Shown piece after piece: positions 18,748 to 28,025 of a stretch of DNA of 64,000 nucleotides. Each line of letters begins with the position of its first letter. The stretch's first letter is position 1. Location: assembly GCF_024385505.1 (NCBI RefSeq), contig NZ_JANFLT010000005.1, positions 434,001-498,000 of the forward strand, written 5' to 3'. A program made the position numbers and the translations under genes. A model generated the notes under the pieces. It was given only the letters and a program-made list of their open reading frames with translations, was not told the DNA's origin and did no database searches. This stretch comes from Arthrobacter zhaoxinii. Its GTDB lineage: Bacteria > Actinomycetota > Actinomycetes > Actinomycetales > Micrococcaceae.

Positions 18748-20409
18748 TTATTGCAGTCCTTCCGCCAGGGGACCCAGCGCGAGTACGGGAAAGAAGGTCA
18801 GGGCGGTCACGATCACGGTGACGCCGCACAGCAGCGTCACGGACTGCGGCCGGTGCGTAGGCAGGGTGCCGGCCGAGGCGGGGACCTTGCCCTGCTCGGC
18901 AAAGGCTCCCGCCAGGGCGATCACGAAAATCATCGGCAGGAAGCGTCCCACCAGCATGGCCACACCGAGTGCCGTGTTCAGCCACGGGGTGTTGGCCGTA
19001 AGCCCGGCGAACGCGGAGCCGTTGTTGTTGGCCGCGGACGTGAAGGCGTACAGGACCTCACTGAACCCGTGGAGCCCGGTGTTCAGGATGGAGGTGCCCT
19101 CAATGTCGGCCCGGATGCCCGGGACCGCGAAGCTCAGCGCAGTTCCCGCCAGGACCAGGGTCGGCATGGTGAGGATGAACAGGCTGGCGAGTTTGATTTC
19201 CTTCGGACCGATCTTCTTGCCGAGGTACTCCGGGGTGCGTCCCACCAGGAGTCCGGCCACGAAGGCGGTGATGATCGCCAGGATCAGCATGCCGTAGAGC
19301 CCGGAGCCGACGCCGCCGGGGGCCACTTCGCCGAGCATCATGTTCAGCATGGCCATCATGCCGCCCAGCGGACTGAAGCTGTCATGCATGGCGTTCACCG
19401 CACCGGTGGACGTCAGCGTGCTGGTGGAGCCGAAGAGCGTGGACGCGGCGATGCCGTACCGCTGTTCCTTTCCTTCCATGGAACCGGCTGCACCGTCCGC
19501 GGCACCGAATTCGAAGGCCGTCATCGCGGCCAGCGACACCGTGAAGATTGCGGCCATGGCCGCCAGGATGGCGTACCCCTGCCGGCGGTCCCGCACCATG
19601 GTGCCGAACGTGCGGGGCAGGCTGAACGGGATAACGAGCATCAGGAAGATCTCCACCAGGTTGGTCCACCCGCTGGGATTCTCGAACGGATGGGCGGAGT
19701 TGGCGTTGAAGAACCCGCCGCCGTTGGTGCCCAGCAGCTTGATGGCTTCCTGGGAGGCCACCGGCCCGCCGGGGATGGTAGAGGTGCCGCCGATGAGGTT
19801 GGTGACCGAGGTGAAGCCGTTGAAGTTCTGAATCACGCCGCCGATCATCAGCACCACCGCGCCCAGGACTGCGCCGGGCAGCAGCAGCCGCAGCACGCCG
19901 CGGGTCAGGTCCACCCAGAAGTTGCCGATGGTGGATGAGTTGCGTCCGGCCAGCCCGCGGATCAATGCCACGGCTACGGCCAGTCCCACAGCTGCCGAGA
20001 GGAAGTTCTGCACAGCGAGGCCGAGCATCTGCACCGCGTAGCCCATGGTCACTTCCGGCGAGTAGGACTGCCAGTTGGTGTTGGCCACGAAGGACGCCGC
20101 CGTGTTGAAGGACAGGGCCTCGGGCACCGCCGGAAGTCCGAGCGAGCCCGGCAGCAGAGGCTGGATGCGCTGGAGCAGGTAGAGCAGGAGCATACTCGCT
20201 CCGGAGAACACCAGGACGCCACGCAGGTAGCTCTGCCAGGCCTGGCCGGAGGAACCGTCCACTCCGGCCAGGCGGTAGAAGCCGCGTTCTACGCGGAGGT
20301 GCTTTTCGGAGGAGTAGAGCCCGGCCATGTAGTCGCCGAGCGGCCGGTGGACCGCAGCCAGCAGGACCACCAGGCTCAGGGCCTGCGCAACCGTTACCCA
20401 CCCGCCCAT
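18748..20409 (-). CDS. kdpA: KdpA potassium-binding channel subunit
   Basis: 553-aa membrane subunit with about 10 helices and four selectivity-loop regions, including [29 protein letters not shown] and [12 protein letters not shown]. These are the potassium-selective loops of KdpA. Its ATG shares a base with the kdpF stop (TGATG), so the two are translationally coupled. Confidence 0.96.
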   Translation of the reverse strand: MGGWVTVAQALSLVVLLAAVHRPLGDYMAGLYSSEKHLRVERGFYRLAGVDGSSGQAWQSYLRGVLVFSGASMLLLYLLQRIQPLLPGSLGLPAVPEALSFNTAASFVANTNWQSYSPEVTMGYAVQMLGLAVQNFLSAAVGLAVAVALIRGLAGRNSSTIGNFWVDLTRGVLRLLLPGAVLGAVVLMIGGVIQNFNGFTSVTNLIGGTSTIPGGPVASQEAIKLLGTNGGGFFNANSAHPFENPSGWTNLVEIFLMLVIPFSLPRTFGTMVRDRRQGYAILAAMAAIFTVSLAAMTAFEFGAADGAAGSMEGKEQRYGIAASTLFGSTSTLTSTGAVNAMHDSFSPLGGMMAMLNMMLGEVAPGGVGSGLYGMLILAIITAFVAGLLVGRTPEYLGKKIGPKEIKLASLFILTMPTLVLAGTALSFAVPGIRADIEGTSILNTGLHGFSEVLYAFTSAANNNGSAFAGLTANTPWLNTALGVAMLVGRFLPMIFVIALAGAFAEQGKVPASAGTLPTHRPQSVTLLCGVTVIVTALTFFPVLALGPLAEGLQ

Positions 20410-20498
20410 CAGAACCGCTCCGGGCGGATAAGAGCAACCAGGAGATAGCCGGCGGCGGCCACCCCGAGGCAGAGCGCCAGGACGTTGAAAACGATCAC
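20409..20498 (-). CDS. kdpF: KdpF small stabilising subunit
   Basis: 29-aa single-helix membrane peptide starting at GTG 20498, with the ending LIRPERF that marks KdpF (usually PxRF). KdpF stabilises the KdpABC complex in the membrane. The stop overlaps the kdpA start. The start overlaps the stop of another micro-ORF upstream (GTGA), which supports a real translated chain. Confidence 0.88.
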   Translation of the reverse strand: MIVFNVLALCLGVAAAGYLLVALIRPERF

Positions 20499-20578
20499 AG
20501 CTTTTCCACCGCCCCGGCCATCAGGACAAACGCAGCGAAAAGCCCTGCGAAGCCCACCACAAATAGAACATCAAGCAC
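20495..20578 (-). CDS. Predicted 27-aa membrane micro-protein upstream of kdpF
   Basis: A 27-codon frame from GTG 20578 encodes one hydrophobic helix ending in GAVEKL. Its TGA overlaps the kdpF GTG (GTGA), the same coupling seen between kdpF and kdpA. The frame stays open upstream to 20827, but that part is polar and overlaps the divergent TetR start, so the short form is preferred. I do not know a named family for it. The ribosome-binding site (GGGGG about 9 nt upstream) is weak. Confidence 0.55.
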   Translation of the reverse strand: MLDVLFVVGFAGLFAAFVLMAGAVEKL

Positions 20579-20782
20579 GGGAATTGCCCCCAGCCGGTCG
20601 ACGTGCCGCCCCTGGCAGCACGGGCACGCCTTGTGCCGCATACGATTAGATGCCTCCGCCGGCGCCCGGATGACCATCCTCACGTTTCCCTCACGCAGGG
20701 GTGCCAAACCCTTACGGAATGCATGTACCGGGCGTTTTATGACCTCGTCTTCCGGGTCTGCCCCGGAGTGCCGCCCGGGCCG

Positions 20783-20797
20783 GTATACACTGTAAAC
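20783..20797. promoter_or_regulatory. Palindromic operator candidate of the TetR-SDR operon
   Basis: The 15-bp sequence GTATACACTGTAAAC fits GTnTACAnTGTAnAC, a perfect dyad apart from three unpaired positions. It lies 24-38 nt before the TTG start of the TetR gene, overlapping likely promoter elements. It also faces the kdp operon, whose first micro-ORF begins about 205 nt away. Autoregulation by the TetR protein is inferred. Confidence 0.6.
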
Positions 20798-20820
20798 TGA
20801 CGCCCACCGAAGGAACACCC

Positions 20821-21519
20821 TTGTCACGGAACCTGCCCCTCAGCCCCGCTGCCATAGCTGCGGCCGCCGTCCGCATCGCTGACGCGGACGGTTTGGATGC
20901 GGTATCCATGCGCCGGGTGGCGGCTGAGTTCGGGGTTTCCGCCATGGCGCTCTACCGCCATGTGGCGGACCGCAGTGCCCTGCTGCTGCTGATGGCCGAG
21001 GCCGCGGCCGGGGATTACGCGCTCCTGCCGGGACGCGGCCTGGGCTGGCAGGAAACCCTCGAACATCTGGCCGACGCCCAATGGCGTGCCTTCACGGCGC
21101 ACCCCTGGCTGCTGCGCATTGTTCTGACTCCGCGGCGGCTCGTGAACATGGCAACGCCGGCCGAGGTGGAACTGGTCCTTACCCGCCTGCGCTCCGCCGG
21201 CCTCAGTGAAGAAGACGGCTTTGACTGCCTGCTGGGCATCTCGGCGGCCGTGATCGGCACGGCTGCCATCGCGGCGGCGGCACACTCCGGGGCACCGGAG
21301 AAGTCCGGGCAGCCGGCAGCCGGGCATAGCCGCTGGACCACGGACGATGCAGTGGAGCATCCGCAGGCAGCCCGGTTCCAGGCCCGGGGCATCAGCTATC
21401 CGGACTCGCGCCGGTCACTGGAGTTCTTCGTCGCGAACTTCATTGCCGGCGTCGAACAGAACCTCAACAAAGCTCCGGACGCTGACAAACCGTCCGGTTT
21501 TACGGAAGGAAACAAATGA
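20821..21519 (+). CDS. TetR/AcrR family regulator
   Basis: 232-aa regulator with an N-terminal helix-turn-helix (VSMRRVAAEFGVSAMALYRHV, about 30-50) and a C-terminal domain of the TetR_C type. The start is a TTG at 20821 with GAAGGA 8 nt upstream. The stop overlaps the start of the SDR gene (ATGA), so they form an operon that it probably controls through the dyad at 20783. The ligand is unknown. Confidence 0.86.
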   Translation: MSRNLPLSPAAIAAAAVRIADADGLDAVSMRRVAAEFGVSAMALYRHVADRSALLLLMAEAAAGDYALLPGRGLGWQETLEHLADAQWRAFTAHPWLLRIVLTPRRLVNMATPAEVELVLTRLRSAGLSEEDGFDCLLGISAAVIGTAAIAAAAHSGAPEKSGQPAAGHSRWTTDDAVEHPQAARFQARGISYPDSRRSLEFFVANFIAGVEQNLNKAPDADKPSGFTEGNK

Positions 21520-22265
21520 AACTGAACAACAAGACCGCGATCATCACCGGAGGCGCCGGCGGCATCGGCCAGGGCATTGTCCGGCGGTTCCTCGCCGAGG
21601 GCGCCAAGGTGGCAGTAGTGGACATCGACCAGGCGCAGGGCGACAAGCTCCTGGCCGATCTGGAGGGCAAGGGAGAGGTCATCTTCATTGCCAAGGACAT
21701 CTCGCTGGCCGAAAACGCCGCAGCCATCGTGGCCGAAACCGTGGAGCGCTTCGGCGGCCTGGACATCCTGGTCAACAATGCGCACGCCTCCAAGCAGGCA
21801 CCCATCATGGAAACCACGCAGGAGATCTGGGACCTGTCCTTCAACACGGGCACCATGGCGACCTTCCACCTGATGCGCGCCGCCTACCCGGAGCTGAAGA
21901 AGACCCGCGGCAGCATCATCAACTTCGGCTCGGGCGCCGGTATCAAGGGCCTGCCGAACCAGGTGGCCTACGCAGCGGCCAAGGAAGCCATCCGCGCCAT
22001 CTCCCGCACCGCGGCCAATGAATGGGCCGTGGACGGCATCCGCGTGAACGTCGTCTCCCCCGTCGCGCTCACTCCCGGCATTGTCCAGTGGAGCAAGGCG
22101 TTCCCGGAGGCCTACCAGGAAGTTGTCGACGGCGTCCCGCTGGGCCGCCTGGGCGATCCCGAAACGGACATTGCCCCCATCGTCGTCTTCCTGGCCAGCG
22201 AGGATTCGCAGTACCTGACCGGCCAGACCCTCATGGCCGACGGCGGCACCATCAAGCTGTACTAA
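21516..22265 (+). CDS. SDR family oxidoreductase
   Basis: 249-aa classical short-chain dehydrogenase. TGGAGGIGQG binds the dinucleotide, VDID at the end of beta-2 suggests NAD preference, LVNNAHA replaces NNAG, and YAAAK supplies catalytic Tyr and Lys. It is coupled to the TetR gene by a 4-nt overlap. Substrate unknown. The 3' end carries a 15-bp tandem duplication that repeats the last codons and the stop. Confidence 0.87.
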   Translation: MKLNNKTAIITGGAGGIGQGIVRRFLAEGAKVAVVDIDQAQGDKLLADLEGKGEVIFIAKDISLAENAAAIVAETVERFGGLDILVNNAHASKQAPIMETTQEIWDLSFNTGTMATFHLMRAAYPELKKTRGSIINFGSGAGIKGLPNQVAYAAAKEAIRAISRTAANEWAVDGIRVNVVSPVALTPGIVQWSKAFPEAYQEVVDGVPLGRLGDPETDIAPIVVFLASEDSQYLTGQTLMADGGTIKLY

Positions 22266-22281
22266 GCCAAGCTGTACTAAG
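22253..22281. repeat. Tandem 15-bp duplication at two converging gene ends
   Basis: CAAGCTGTACTAAG occurs at 22253-22266 and again at 22268-22281, one base apart. The first copy holds the SDR stop; the second copy provides the stop codon of the minus-strand GH13 gene (22277). It looks like a slippage duplication. Confidence 0.85.
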
Positions 22282-23614
22282 ACGCAGGGCCGAGAACGGC
22301 CCAGCCCAACGCCTGCAGGGCCAGCCGCCCGCTCGTTCCGTCCAGCCCGCCTGCGCCGGCGAGGACGTCCCGGGCGGCGGCCGGCACCTGCACGGTGACC
22401 GAGGTGTCCGCGAGGTTCATGGCCACGAAGAGCGAGTGGCCGGCGTCGTACACCTCGTAGACGAGCTGCTCGTTGGCCAGTGTGTGCACCCGGGTGCGGG
22501 CGGCATGCACCCAGTGGTGCCGGCGCCGCAGCCCGATCAGTTCCTGGTGCAGATGGTAGAGCGGCTGCCCGACCGCCGAGAGTTCGTCCGGCGAAGCGGG
22601 GAAGGACGGACGGATGTCGTCGTCTCCCCCGGCGCGGTCTTCCTTGATGCCGCGGTACCCCTGCTCGTCGCCGTAATAGACCACCGGCGTGCCCGGCAGG
22701 GTGAACAGGAGCACCAGTGCGTGTGCCAGCGTGCCGGAGGGATCCAGCCGGCTGGCAATGCGGGTCACGTCATGGTTGCCGATGAACGTCAGCGGAACGA
22801 AGGTGGCCAGGAAGGTGTTGTGCCGCTCCAGCGCGGCCGCCAGTTCATAGAAGTTCGCCTCGGCAAGGGAACTCCAGACCGCCTTCCACAGTTCATACTG
22901 GGTCACCGAATCCAGATGGCCGGCGAGCACGTCCGCCGGATAGTCGCCGTGGATGTACTCCCCGACGAAATAGGCTTCGGGGAACTCGCTGCGCACATCG
23001 TCCAGCACTGTGGCCCAGAACGATGACGGCACGGCGTAGGCGGCATCCAGGCGCCAGCCGTCCGCGCCGCGGCGCAGCCAGTGCTTCATCACGTCGGCCA
23101 CGAAGTCCGCCACGGCCGGCTCGGCGTGGTTCAGGGCGACCAGGTGGTGGTGGCCCTCGAAGTCCGCGTAGTCCGGTTCGGTCCCGGGAGTCCAGCCCTG
23201 CGGCCAGGTGATGCCGAACCAGTCCGCCGTCGCCGCCTCCGGGCCCTGCTCCAGCGCCTGCCGGAAGGGTGCGAAGGAGCGGCCGGTGTGGTTGAAGACG
23301 CCGTCCAGCAGGACCCGGATTCCGCGGGCGTGCGCCTGCGTCACCAGTTCGTCGAAATCTGCGTCGTCGCCCAGCCGAAGGTCGATGCGGTAGTAGTCCG
23401 TGGTGTCGTACCCGTGGGTCTCGGAGGCAAACACCGGCCCGAGGGCGAGCCCGGAGGCGCCCATCTCCACGAGGTAATCCAGCCACGGCACCAGCTTCGC
23501 CAGCCCGTGCTGCGCGGGGGCCTGCTCCGGAAGTGCTGCCTTTTCGGAGCCGGCGAAGCCCAGCGGGTAGACCTGCCACCACACCACGTGATCCACCCAG
23601 TCCGGCGTCGTCAT
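22277..23614 (-). CDS. GH13 alpha-amylase family glycoside hydrolase
   Basis: 445-aa (beta/alpha)8 enzyme of the alpha-amylase family. Region I is VLLDGVFNHTG (about 101-111), region II GWRLDAAYA with nucleophile Asp190, region III YFVGEY with acid Glu219, and region IV FIGNHDVTR with Asp282. No signal peptide, so it acts inside the cell, probably on maltodextrin or other alpha-glucosides. It stands alone, without sugar transport genes nearby. Confidence 0.88.
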   Translation of the reverse strand: MTTPDWVDHVVWWQVYPLGFAGSEKAALPEQAPAQHGLAKLVPWLDYLVEMGASGLALGPVFASETHGYDTTDYYRIDLRLGDDADFDELVTQAHARGIRVLLDGVFNHTGRSFAPFRQALEQGPEAATADWFGITWPQGWTPGTEPDYADFEGHHHLVALNHAEPAVADFVADVMKHWLRRGADGWRLDAAYAVPSSFWATVLDDVRSEFPEAYFVGEYIHGDYPADVLAGHLDSVTQYELWKAVWSSLAEANFYELAAALERHNTFLATFVPLTFIGNHDVTRIASRLDPSGTLAHALVLLFTLPGTPVVYYGDEQGYRGIKEDRAGGDDDIRPSFPASPDELSAVGQPLYHLHQELIGLRRRHHWVHAARTRVHTLANEQLVYEVYDAGHSLFVAMNLADTSVTVQVPAAARDVLAGAGGLDGTSGRLALQALGWAVLGPAS

Positions 23615-23715
23615 ACGATTTCTTCCCTTCGCGTGGTGGAGTAATGCCCCTTACAGTCTGCCATCAGCACGCTTACCTTCGGGAATTTCCTCCCCGCCGG
23701 CTGGTTTCCGGCGCC

Positions 23716-25806
23716 CTAGCGCAGGCGGTCGGGGACCGAGGGGAAGTCCTTCGCCTCGTACAGCTTGGCGGCCGAGCTCATGTACTCGGTCCACTGCGCG
23801 CCGGCGATGGCGGAGCCGTCAACATAGGAACGGGTCACGCCGTTGATCGACTGGTTGTTCAACGTGGAGTACGAGTTCCAGTTGCCCACCCAGGACGCGG
23901 TGGAAATGCCGGTGGTGTAGCCCACGGTCCAGGTCTGCTCGGACATGTCGGTGGTGCCGGTCTTGGCCGCCGCCGGAACGCCGATCGGGTGGATGCTGCC
24001 AGGGGAACCCTCGACCAGTTTCTGCAGCGGCTGCGTCACGGCAGCGGCTACGTCCGCACTGATGGCGCGGGTGCATTCCCCGCCGGCGACGTCGTAATCA
24101 TTGCCGGAGCCGTCGGTGACCTCGGTGATCGCGGTGGGCGTGCAGTACTCGCCGCCGCTGGCGAAGGTGGCATAGGCCGAGGCCATGGTCAGCGGCGAGA
24201 CTTCCTGGCCGCCCAGGACGAAGGACGGGCTGGTGACCTCCAGCGGTTCTCCGTCGACGGCCCGGTGCACGCCCATGCTGGTGGCGGTATCGCGGATGTC
24301 GCACAGGTCGAGCCGGGCAGCCTGAGCCACGGTGGCGGTGTTGACGGACTGCGTCAGGCCCTCGGCCACCGTCATCTTCTTTTCATAGCCCTCTGAGGCG
24401 TTCTTGAATTTCCATTCGTCGAACTCCGCGTTCGCGCCGAGGCAGCTGGCCTTCCAGTCGAAGCCGGCCGGGTAGGACGTACGCGTGGCGTCGATGGTGT
24501 CGCTGAGCTTGTGGCCGGCTGCCAGCCAGGCAGCGGTGGTGAACGGCTTCATGGTCGAGCCGGGCTGGAACCCGTAGGGGGTTCCACCCATGTCCGCGTC
24601 CACGTTGAAGTTCAGCTGGGTTTTTCCGTTGCCAAGCTCCGGGGTGTACTCGGTGTTCTGTGCCATGGCCAGGATCTTGCCCGTGCCCGGTTCTACGGAC
24701 ACGATGGCGGAGCCGGCGCCGGAGGCGTCCCCCACCGGAACCTGTGCCTCAATCTGCTTCTGCGCCTGCGACTGCAGCCGGGAGTCCAGCGTGGTCCTGA
24801 TGGTCAGCCCGCCCCGGGCCAGGAGCTTGGCGCGGTCCTTGACGTCGGCACCGAAGGCTTCGGACTGCAGGACCGTCTGTTCCACATAGCTGCAGAAGTA
24901 CTGGGCCATCTCGGCTCCGGTGCAGCCCGAGACCACTGTCTGCGGGTTCAGGTCCAGTCCGGAGGCCACTGCCTCGTCATACTCCGCCTGGCTGATCTTG
25001 TCGTTCTTCAGCATGGCGGCAAGCACGGTGTCCCGACGCGCCTTCGTTGCTTCGGGGTTGGTGAACGGGTTGAAACGGCTGGGTGACTGCACCATGCCGG
25101 CCAGCATGGCCGACTGCGCCGGTGTCAGCTCCGCGGCGGAGATGCCGAAGAAGCTGCGGGCGGCTGCTTCAACCCCGTAGGTCTGCCCGCTGAAGAGCAC
25201 GATGTTCAGGTACCCCTCGAGGATTTCCTCCTTCGAGTACTCCTTTTCCACTGCCACGGCCAGCTTGGCTTCCCGGAGTTTGTCGCCCAGGTCCTTGGTG
25301 CCGCTGAGCGTGAGGTCGCTGCCGCCCTTGCCGGAAGCGATGTCCCGGCTGATGAGCACGTTGTTGACGTACTGCATGGTCAGGGTTGAGGCGCCCTGGG
25401 TGTCCGAGCCGGACGCGTTGGAGGCAACGGCGCGGGCAATGCCCTTGAAGTCGATGCCGTTGTGCTCATAGAAGCGCGCATCCTCAATGGAAACGATCGC
25501 ATCCTGCATGCTCTGCGACATCTCGTCCAGCTTCACCGGAACCCGGTTCTGGGCATAGAAGGTGGCCAGCAGGACGCCGTCGGCGCTGTAGATCTTCGAT
25601 CCCTGGTCGAGGGGGCCGGTTTCCAGCTCATCCGGCAGCTGGTCCAGCACTCCAACGGCCATATCCGTTCCCGTGGCCGCCACAGCAGCAATGGGAATCA
25701 GGGTGCCGGCTGCCAGCACGCCGGCAAGCACGCTGACGAGGAAGAACGCAACGAGCCGTCCGGGCACGGAGAGTTTCCGGAAGAATGAGGATTTGGGGGG
25801 ACGCAT
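23716..25806 (-). CDS. Class A penicillin-binding protein (transglycosylase/transpeptidase)
   Basis: 696-aa bifunctional PBP. One N-terminal membrane helix (about 17-40) is followed by a GT51 domain with IVSIEDARFYEHNGID, then a transpeptidase domain with STMK (Ser417), TQSVNTA and KTGTT (Lys615). It polymerises and cross-links peptidoglycan outside the membrane. No PASTA domains are seen at the C-terminus. It sits about 290 nt downstream of RNase J with a 50-bp palindrome between. Confidence 0.93.
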   Translation of the reverse strand: MRPPKSSFFRKLSVPGRLVAFFLVSVLAGVLAAGTLIPIAAVAATGTDMAVGVLDQLPDELETGPLDQGSKIYSADGVLLATFYAQNRVPVKLDEMSQSMQDAIVSIEDARFYEHNGIDFKGIARAVASNASGSDTQGASTLTMQYVNNVLISRDIASGKGGSDLTLSGTKDLGDKLREAKLAVAVEKEYSKEEILEGYLNIVLFSGQTYGVEAAARSFFGISAAELTPAQSAMLAGMVQSPSRFNPFTNPEATKARRDTVLAAMLKNDKISQAEYDEAVASGLDLNPQTVVSGCTGAEMAQYFCSYVEQTVLQSEAFGADVKDRAKLLARGGLTIRTTLDSRLQSQAQKQIEAQVPVGDASGAGSAIVSVEPGTGKILAMAQNTEYTPELGNGKTQLNFNVDADMGGTPYGFQPGSTMKPFTTAAWLAAGHKLSDTIDATRTSYPAGFDWKASCLGANAEFDEWKFKNASEGYEKKMTVAEGLTQSVNTATVAQAARLDLCDIRDTATSMGVHRAVDGEPLEVTSPSFVLGGQEVSPLTMASAYATFASGGEYCTPTAITEVTDGSGNDYDVAGGECTRAISADVAAAVTQPLQKLVEGSPGSIHPIGVPAAAKTGTTDMSEQTWTVGYTTGISTASWVGNWNSYSTLNNQSINGVTRSYVDGSAIAGAQWTEYMSSAAKLYEAKDFPSVPDRLR

Positions 25807-26012
25807 TCGCCCAATTTATCGACACTGCCTGTGAAGCCTCTTGACCGTCCCTGTGCCGAAAGGTATAACGCGCGGATGTGTGCATGGCCTGCAGGACCCG
25901 CGAAATCCGCGCCGTTACTGGGAAGCGGAGCAGGCTTCGGGTCTGCGGCGGAGAACCCGAGGGGCACGGGAGGCGTGTTACGCAGAGAATAAAATCACAC
26001 GAAACCCGCATA

Positions 26013-26062
26013 GCAAAGGGAGGGGCCGCCGTCGAATATTCGACGGCGGCCCCTCCCTTTGC
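26013..26062. repeat. Perfect 50-bp palindrome after the RNase J gene
   Basis: The two 25-nt halves (26013-26037 and 26038-26062) are exact reverse complements with no spacer. As RNA on either strand it forms a hairpin of more than 20 bp. It begins 31 nt after the RNase J stop on the minus strand, so termination is the simplest role, but no U tract follows. Both flanking genes are on the minus strand. Confidence 0.9.
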
Positions 26063-26093
26063 GGTGAGGCGGGCGCCTCACATGAACGGCTCT

Positions 26094-27779
26094 TTAGGCG
26101 TCGACGACAATCGCGGTGATTGCCGGGGTGCGGTTGTAGAAGCGGCGCATCCAGTTGGCGACGGCGCGTTCAATGACGTCTTCGAGCTCCTCGCCCTTCG
26201 GTCCGCGGCCGGTGGCGGCGTTGGCCAGGGCCTTCTCCACCGCCTCCTCCGCCTTGCGCAGGTCCTCGGACTTGACGGTGAAGCCCTTGGTGAAGAACTC
26301 AGCCGGCTCGGCGATGGTGCCGGTGTCGGCATCGACCAGGGCCAGCACCGTTACGGCACCTTCCTCGGCCAGCTGCATGCGTTCCTTCAAGGTTTCCTCG
26401 GTGGTGTGGCCGACGCTGTCGCCGTCCACGAAGACCAGGTCCACCTGGTGCTTGCCGGAGATCGTTGCCCGGCCGCGGCGCAGGTCAACGGTCATGCCGT
26501 TTTCCGCGATGACCACGTCGCGGGCATCCATGCCGGTCTCCACCGCAATGGCTCCGTTGGCCTTGAGGTGGCGCCATTCGCCGTGCACCGGCATCACGTT
26601 GCGCGGCTTGACGATGTTGTAGCAGTAGGCGAGTTCGCCGGCGCTGGCGTGGCCGGAGACGTGCACCTTGGCATTGCCCTTGTGCACGACGTTGGCGCCG
26701 ATCTTGGTCAGGTTGTTGATGATGCCGTAGATGGCGTTCTCGTTACCCGGGATCAGCGAACTGGCCAGCAGCACGGTGTCGCCCTCGTGGATGCGGATCT
26801 GGTGGTCCTTGTTCGCCATCCGGGACAGCGCGGCCATCGGCTCCCCCTGCGAACCGGTGCAGATCAGCACCACCTTGTGGTCATCGGTGCGCTGCAGCGA
26901 CTTGAAGTCCACCAAGATGCCCTTGGGGATGTTCAGGTAGCCCAGTTCCTCGGCGATGGTCATGTTGCGGATCATCGAGCGGCCCACGAAGGAGACCTTG
27001 CGGTTGTAGCGCGATGCCGCGTCGATGACCTGCTGGATGCGGTGGATGTGGCTGGCGAAGCTGGAAACGATGATGCGGCGCGGCGCGGTGCGGAACACCG
27101 TGTCGATGGCCGGGGCCAGTTCCTTTTCCGAGGCCATGAAGCCGGGAACCTCGGCGTTGGTGGAGTCGGTGAGGAACAGGTCCACGCCCTCCACGCCGAG
27201 CCGGGCGAAGCCGGTGAGGTCGGTGATGCGGCGGTCAAGGGGGAACTGGTCCATCTTGAAGTCGCCGGTGTGCAGTGCCATGCCGGCCGCCGTGCGGATG
27301 GCAATGGCCAGGCCGTCGGGGATGGAGTGGTTCACCGCGAGGAACTCAAGGTCGAAGCCGCCGATGGTGCGGCGGTCGCCTTCCTTGACCTGGATCAGCT
27401 TGGGCTTGATCCGGTGTTCCTTCAGCTTGGCTTCGATGAAGGCCAGGGTCAGCTTGGAGCCGACAATGGGGATATCGGAGCGCTCACGCAGCAGGTACGG
27501 CACGCCGCCGATGTGGTCTTCGTGGCCGTGCGTCAGGACCACGGCGACGACGTCCTGCAGACGGTCGCGGATGGCAGTGAAATCAGGCAGGATCAGGTTT
27601 ACGCCCGGGTGTTCTTCTTCGGGGAAGAGCACGCCGCAGTCAACGATCAGCAGCTTGCCGTCGAATTCGAAAACGGTCATGTTCCTGCCGATTTCGCCAA
27701 GGCCGCCGAGGTTCATGACGCGCATGGTTCCCTTGGCTAGTTCCCGGGGGGCTTTCAGGACGGCAGGTGTTCTATTCAC
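26094..27779 (-). CDS. rnj: Ribonuclease J
   Basis: 561-aa metallo-beta-lactamase/beta-CASP RNase. The zinc motif is HGHEDH at 84-89, with GGLGEIGRNM near the start and LTDSTNAEVPG and HVSGHAS in the beta-CASP part. RNase J does 5'-3' exo and endonucleolytic RNA decay and rRNA processing. It starts at GTG 27779. The dapA gene that often precedes rnj in actinobacteria is not next to it here. Confidence 0.94.
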   Translation of the reverse strand: MNRTPAVLKAPRELAKGTMRVMNLGGLGEIGRNMTVFEFDGKLLIVDCGVLFPEEEHPGVNLILPDFTAIRDRLQDVVAVVLTHGHEDHIGGVPYLLRERSDIPIVGSKLTLAFIEAKLKEHRIKPKLIQVKEGDRRTIGGFDLEFLAVNHSIPDGLAIAIRTAAGMALHTGDFKMDQFPLDRRITDLTGFARLGVEGVDLFLTDSTNAEVPGFMASEKELAPAIDTVFRTAPRRIIVSSFASHIHRIQQVIDAASRYNRKVSFVGRSMIRNMTIAEELGYLNIPKGILVDFKSLQRTDDHKVVLICTGSQGEPMAALSRMANKDHQIRIHEGDTVLLASSLIPGNENAIYGIINNLTKIGANVVHKGNAKVHVSGHASAGELAYCYNIVKPRNVMPVHGEWRHLKANGAIAVETGMDARDVVIAENGMTVDLRRGRATISGKHQVDLVFVDGDSVGHTTEETLKERMQLAEEGAVTVLALVDADTGTIAEPAEFFTKGFTVKSEDLRKAEEAVEKALANAATGRGPKGEELEDVIERAVANWMRRFYNRTPAITAIVVDA

Positions 27780-28025
27780 GGATGAGGGTTCTTTCGTCGG
27801 GGATGGGATTTGCAGGTGGAACGGCAGCCGTGCGGCGGCATTCCGGAAGTCTGTGGTGCGGCCAGAACAGGGCCGGCAGCTGTTGTGCTTCTTTCATTCT
27901 ATTGACTTTTCCGGCGCGCCGGGGACACCGGGCTCTCCCGGAGAGTCTCAGGGTGCTTCGGCGGGGATCCTGCGGGCGATCGGCGGAGACGTGCGGGCGG
28001 CTTTCGGTGCTGCTTTTGCCGGCCC

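Noticed and set aside
20579-20827. Upstream extension of the 27-aa micro-ORF to 110 codons
   Set aside because: The extension is polar, lies over the promoter region and the start of the divergent TetR gene, and lacks a start context.
25878-27740. 620-codon plus-strand frame opposite RNase J
   Set aside because: Mirror of the rnj frame with no recognisable motif.
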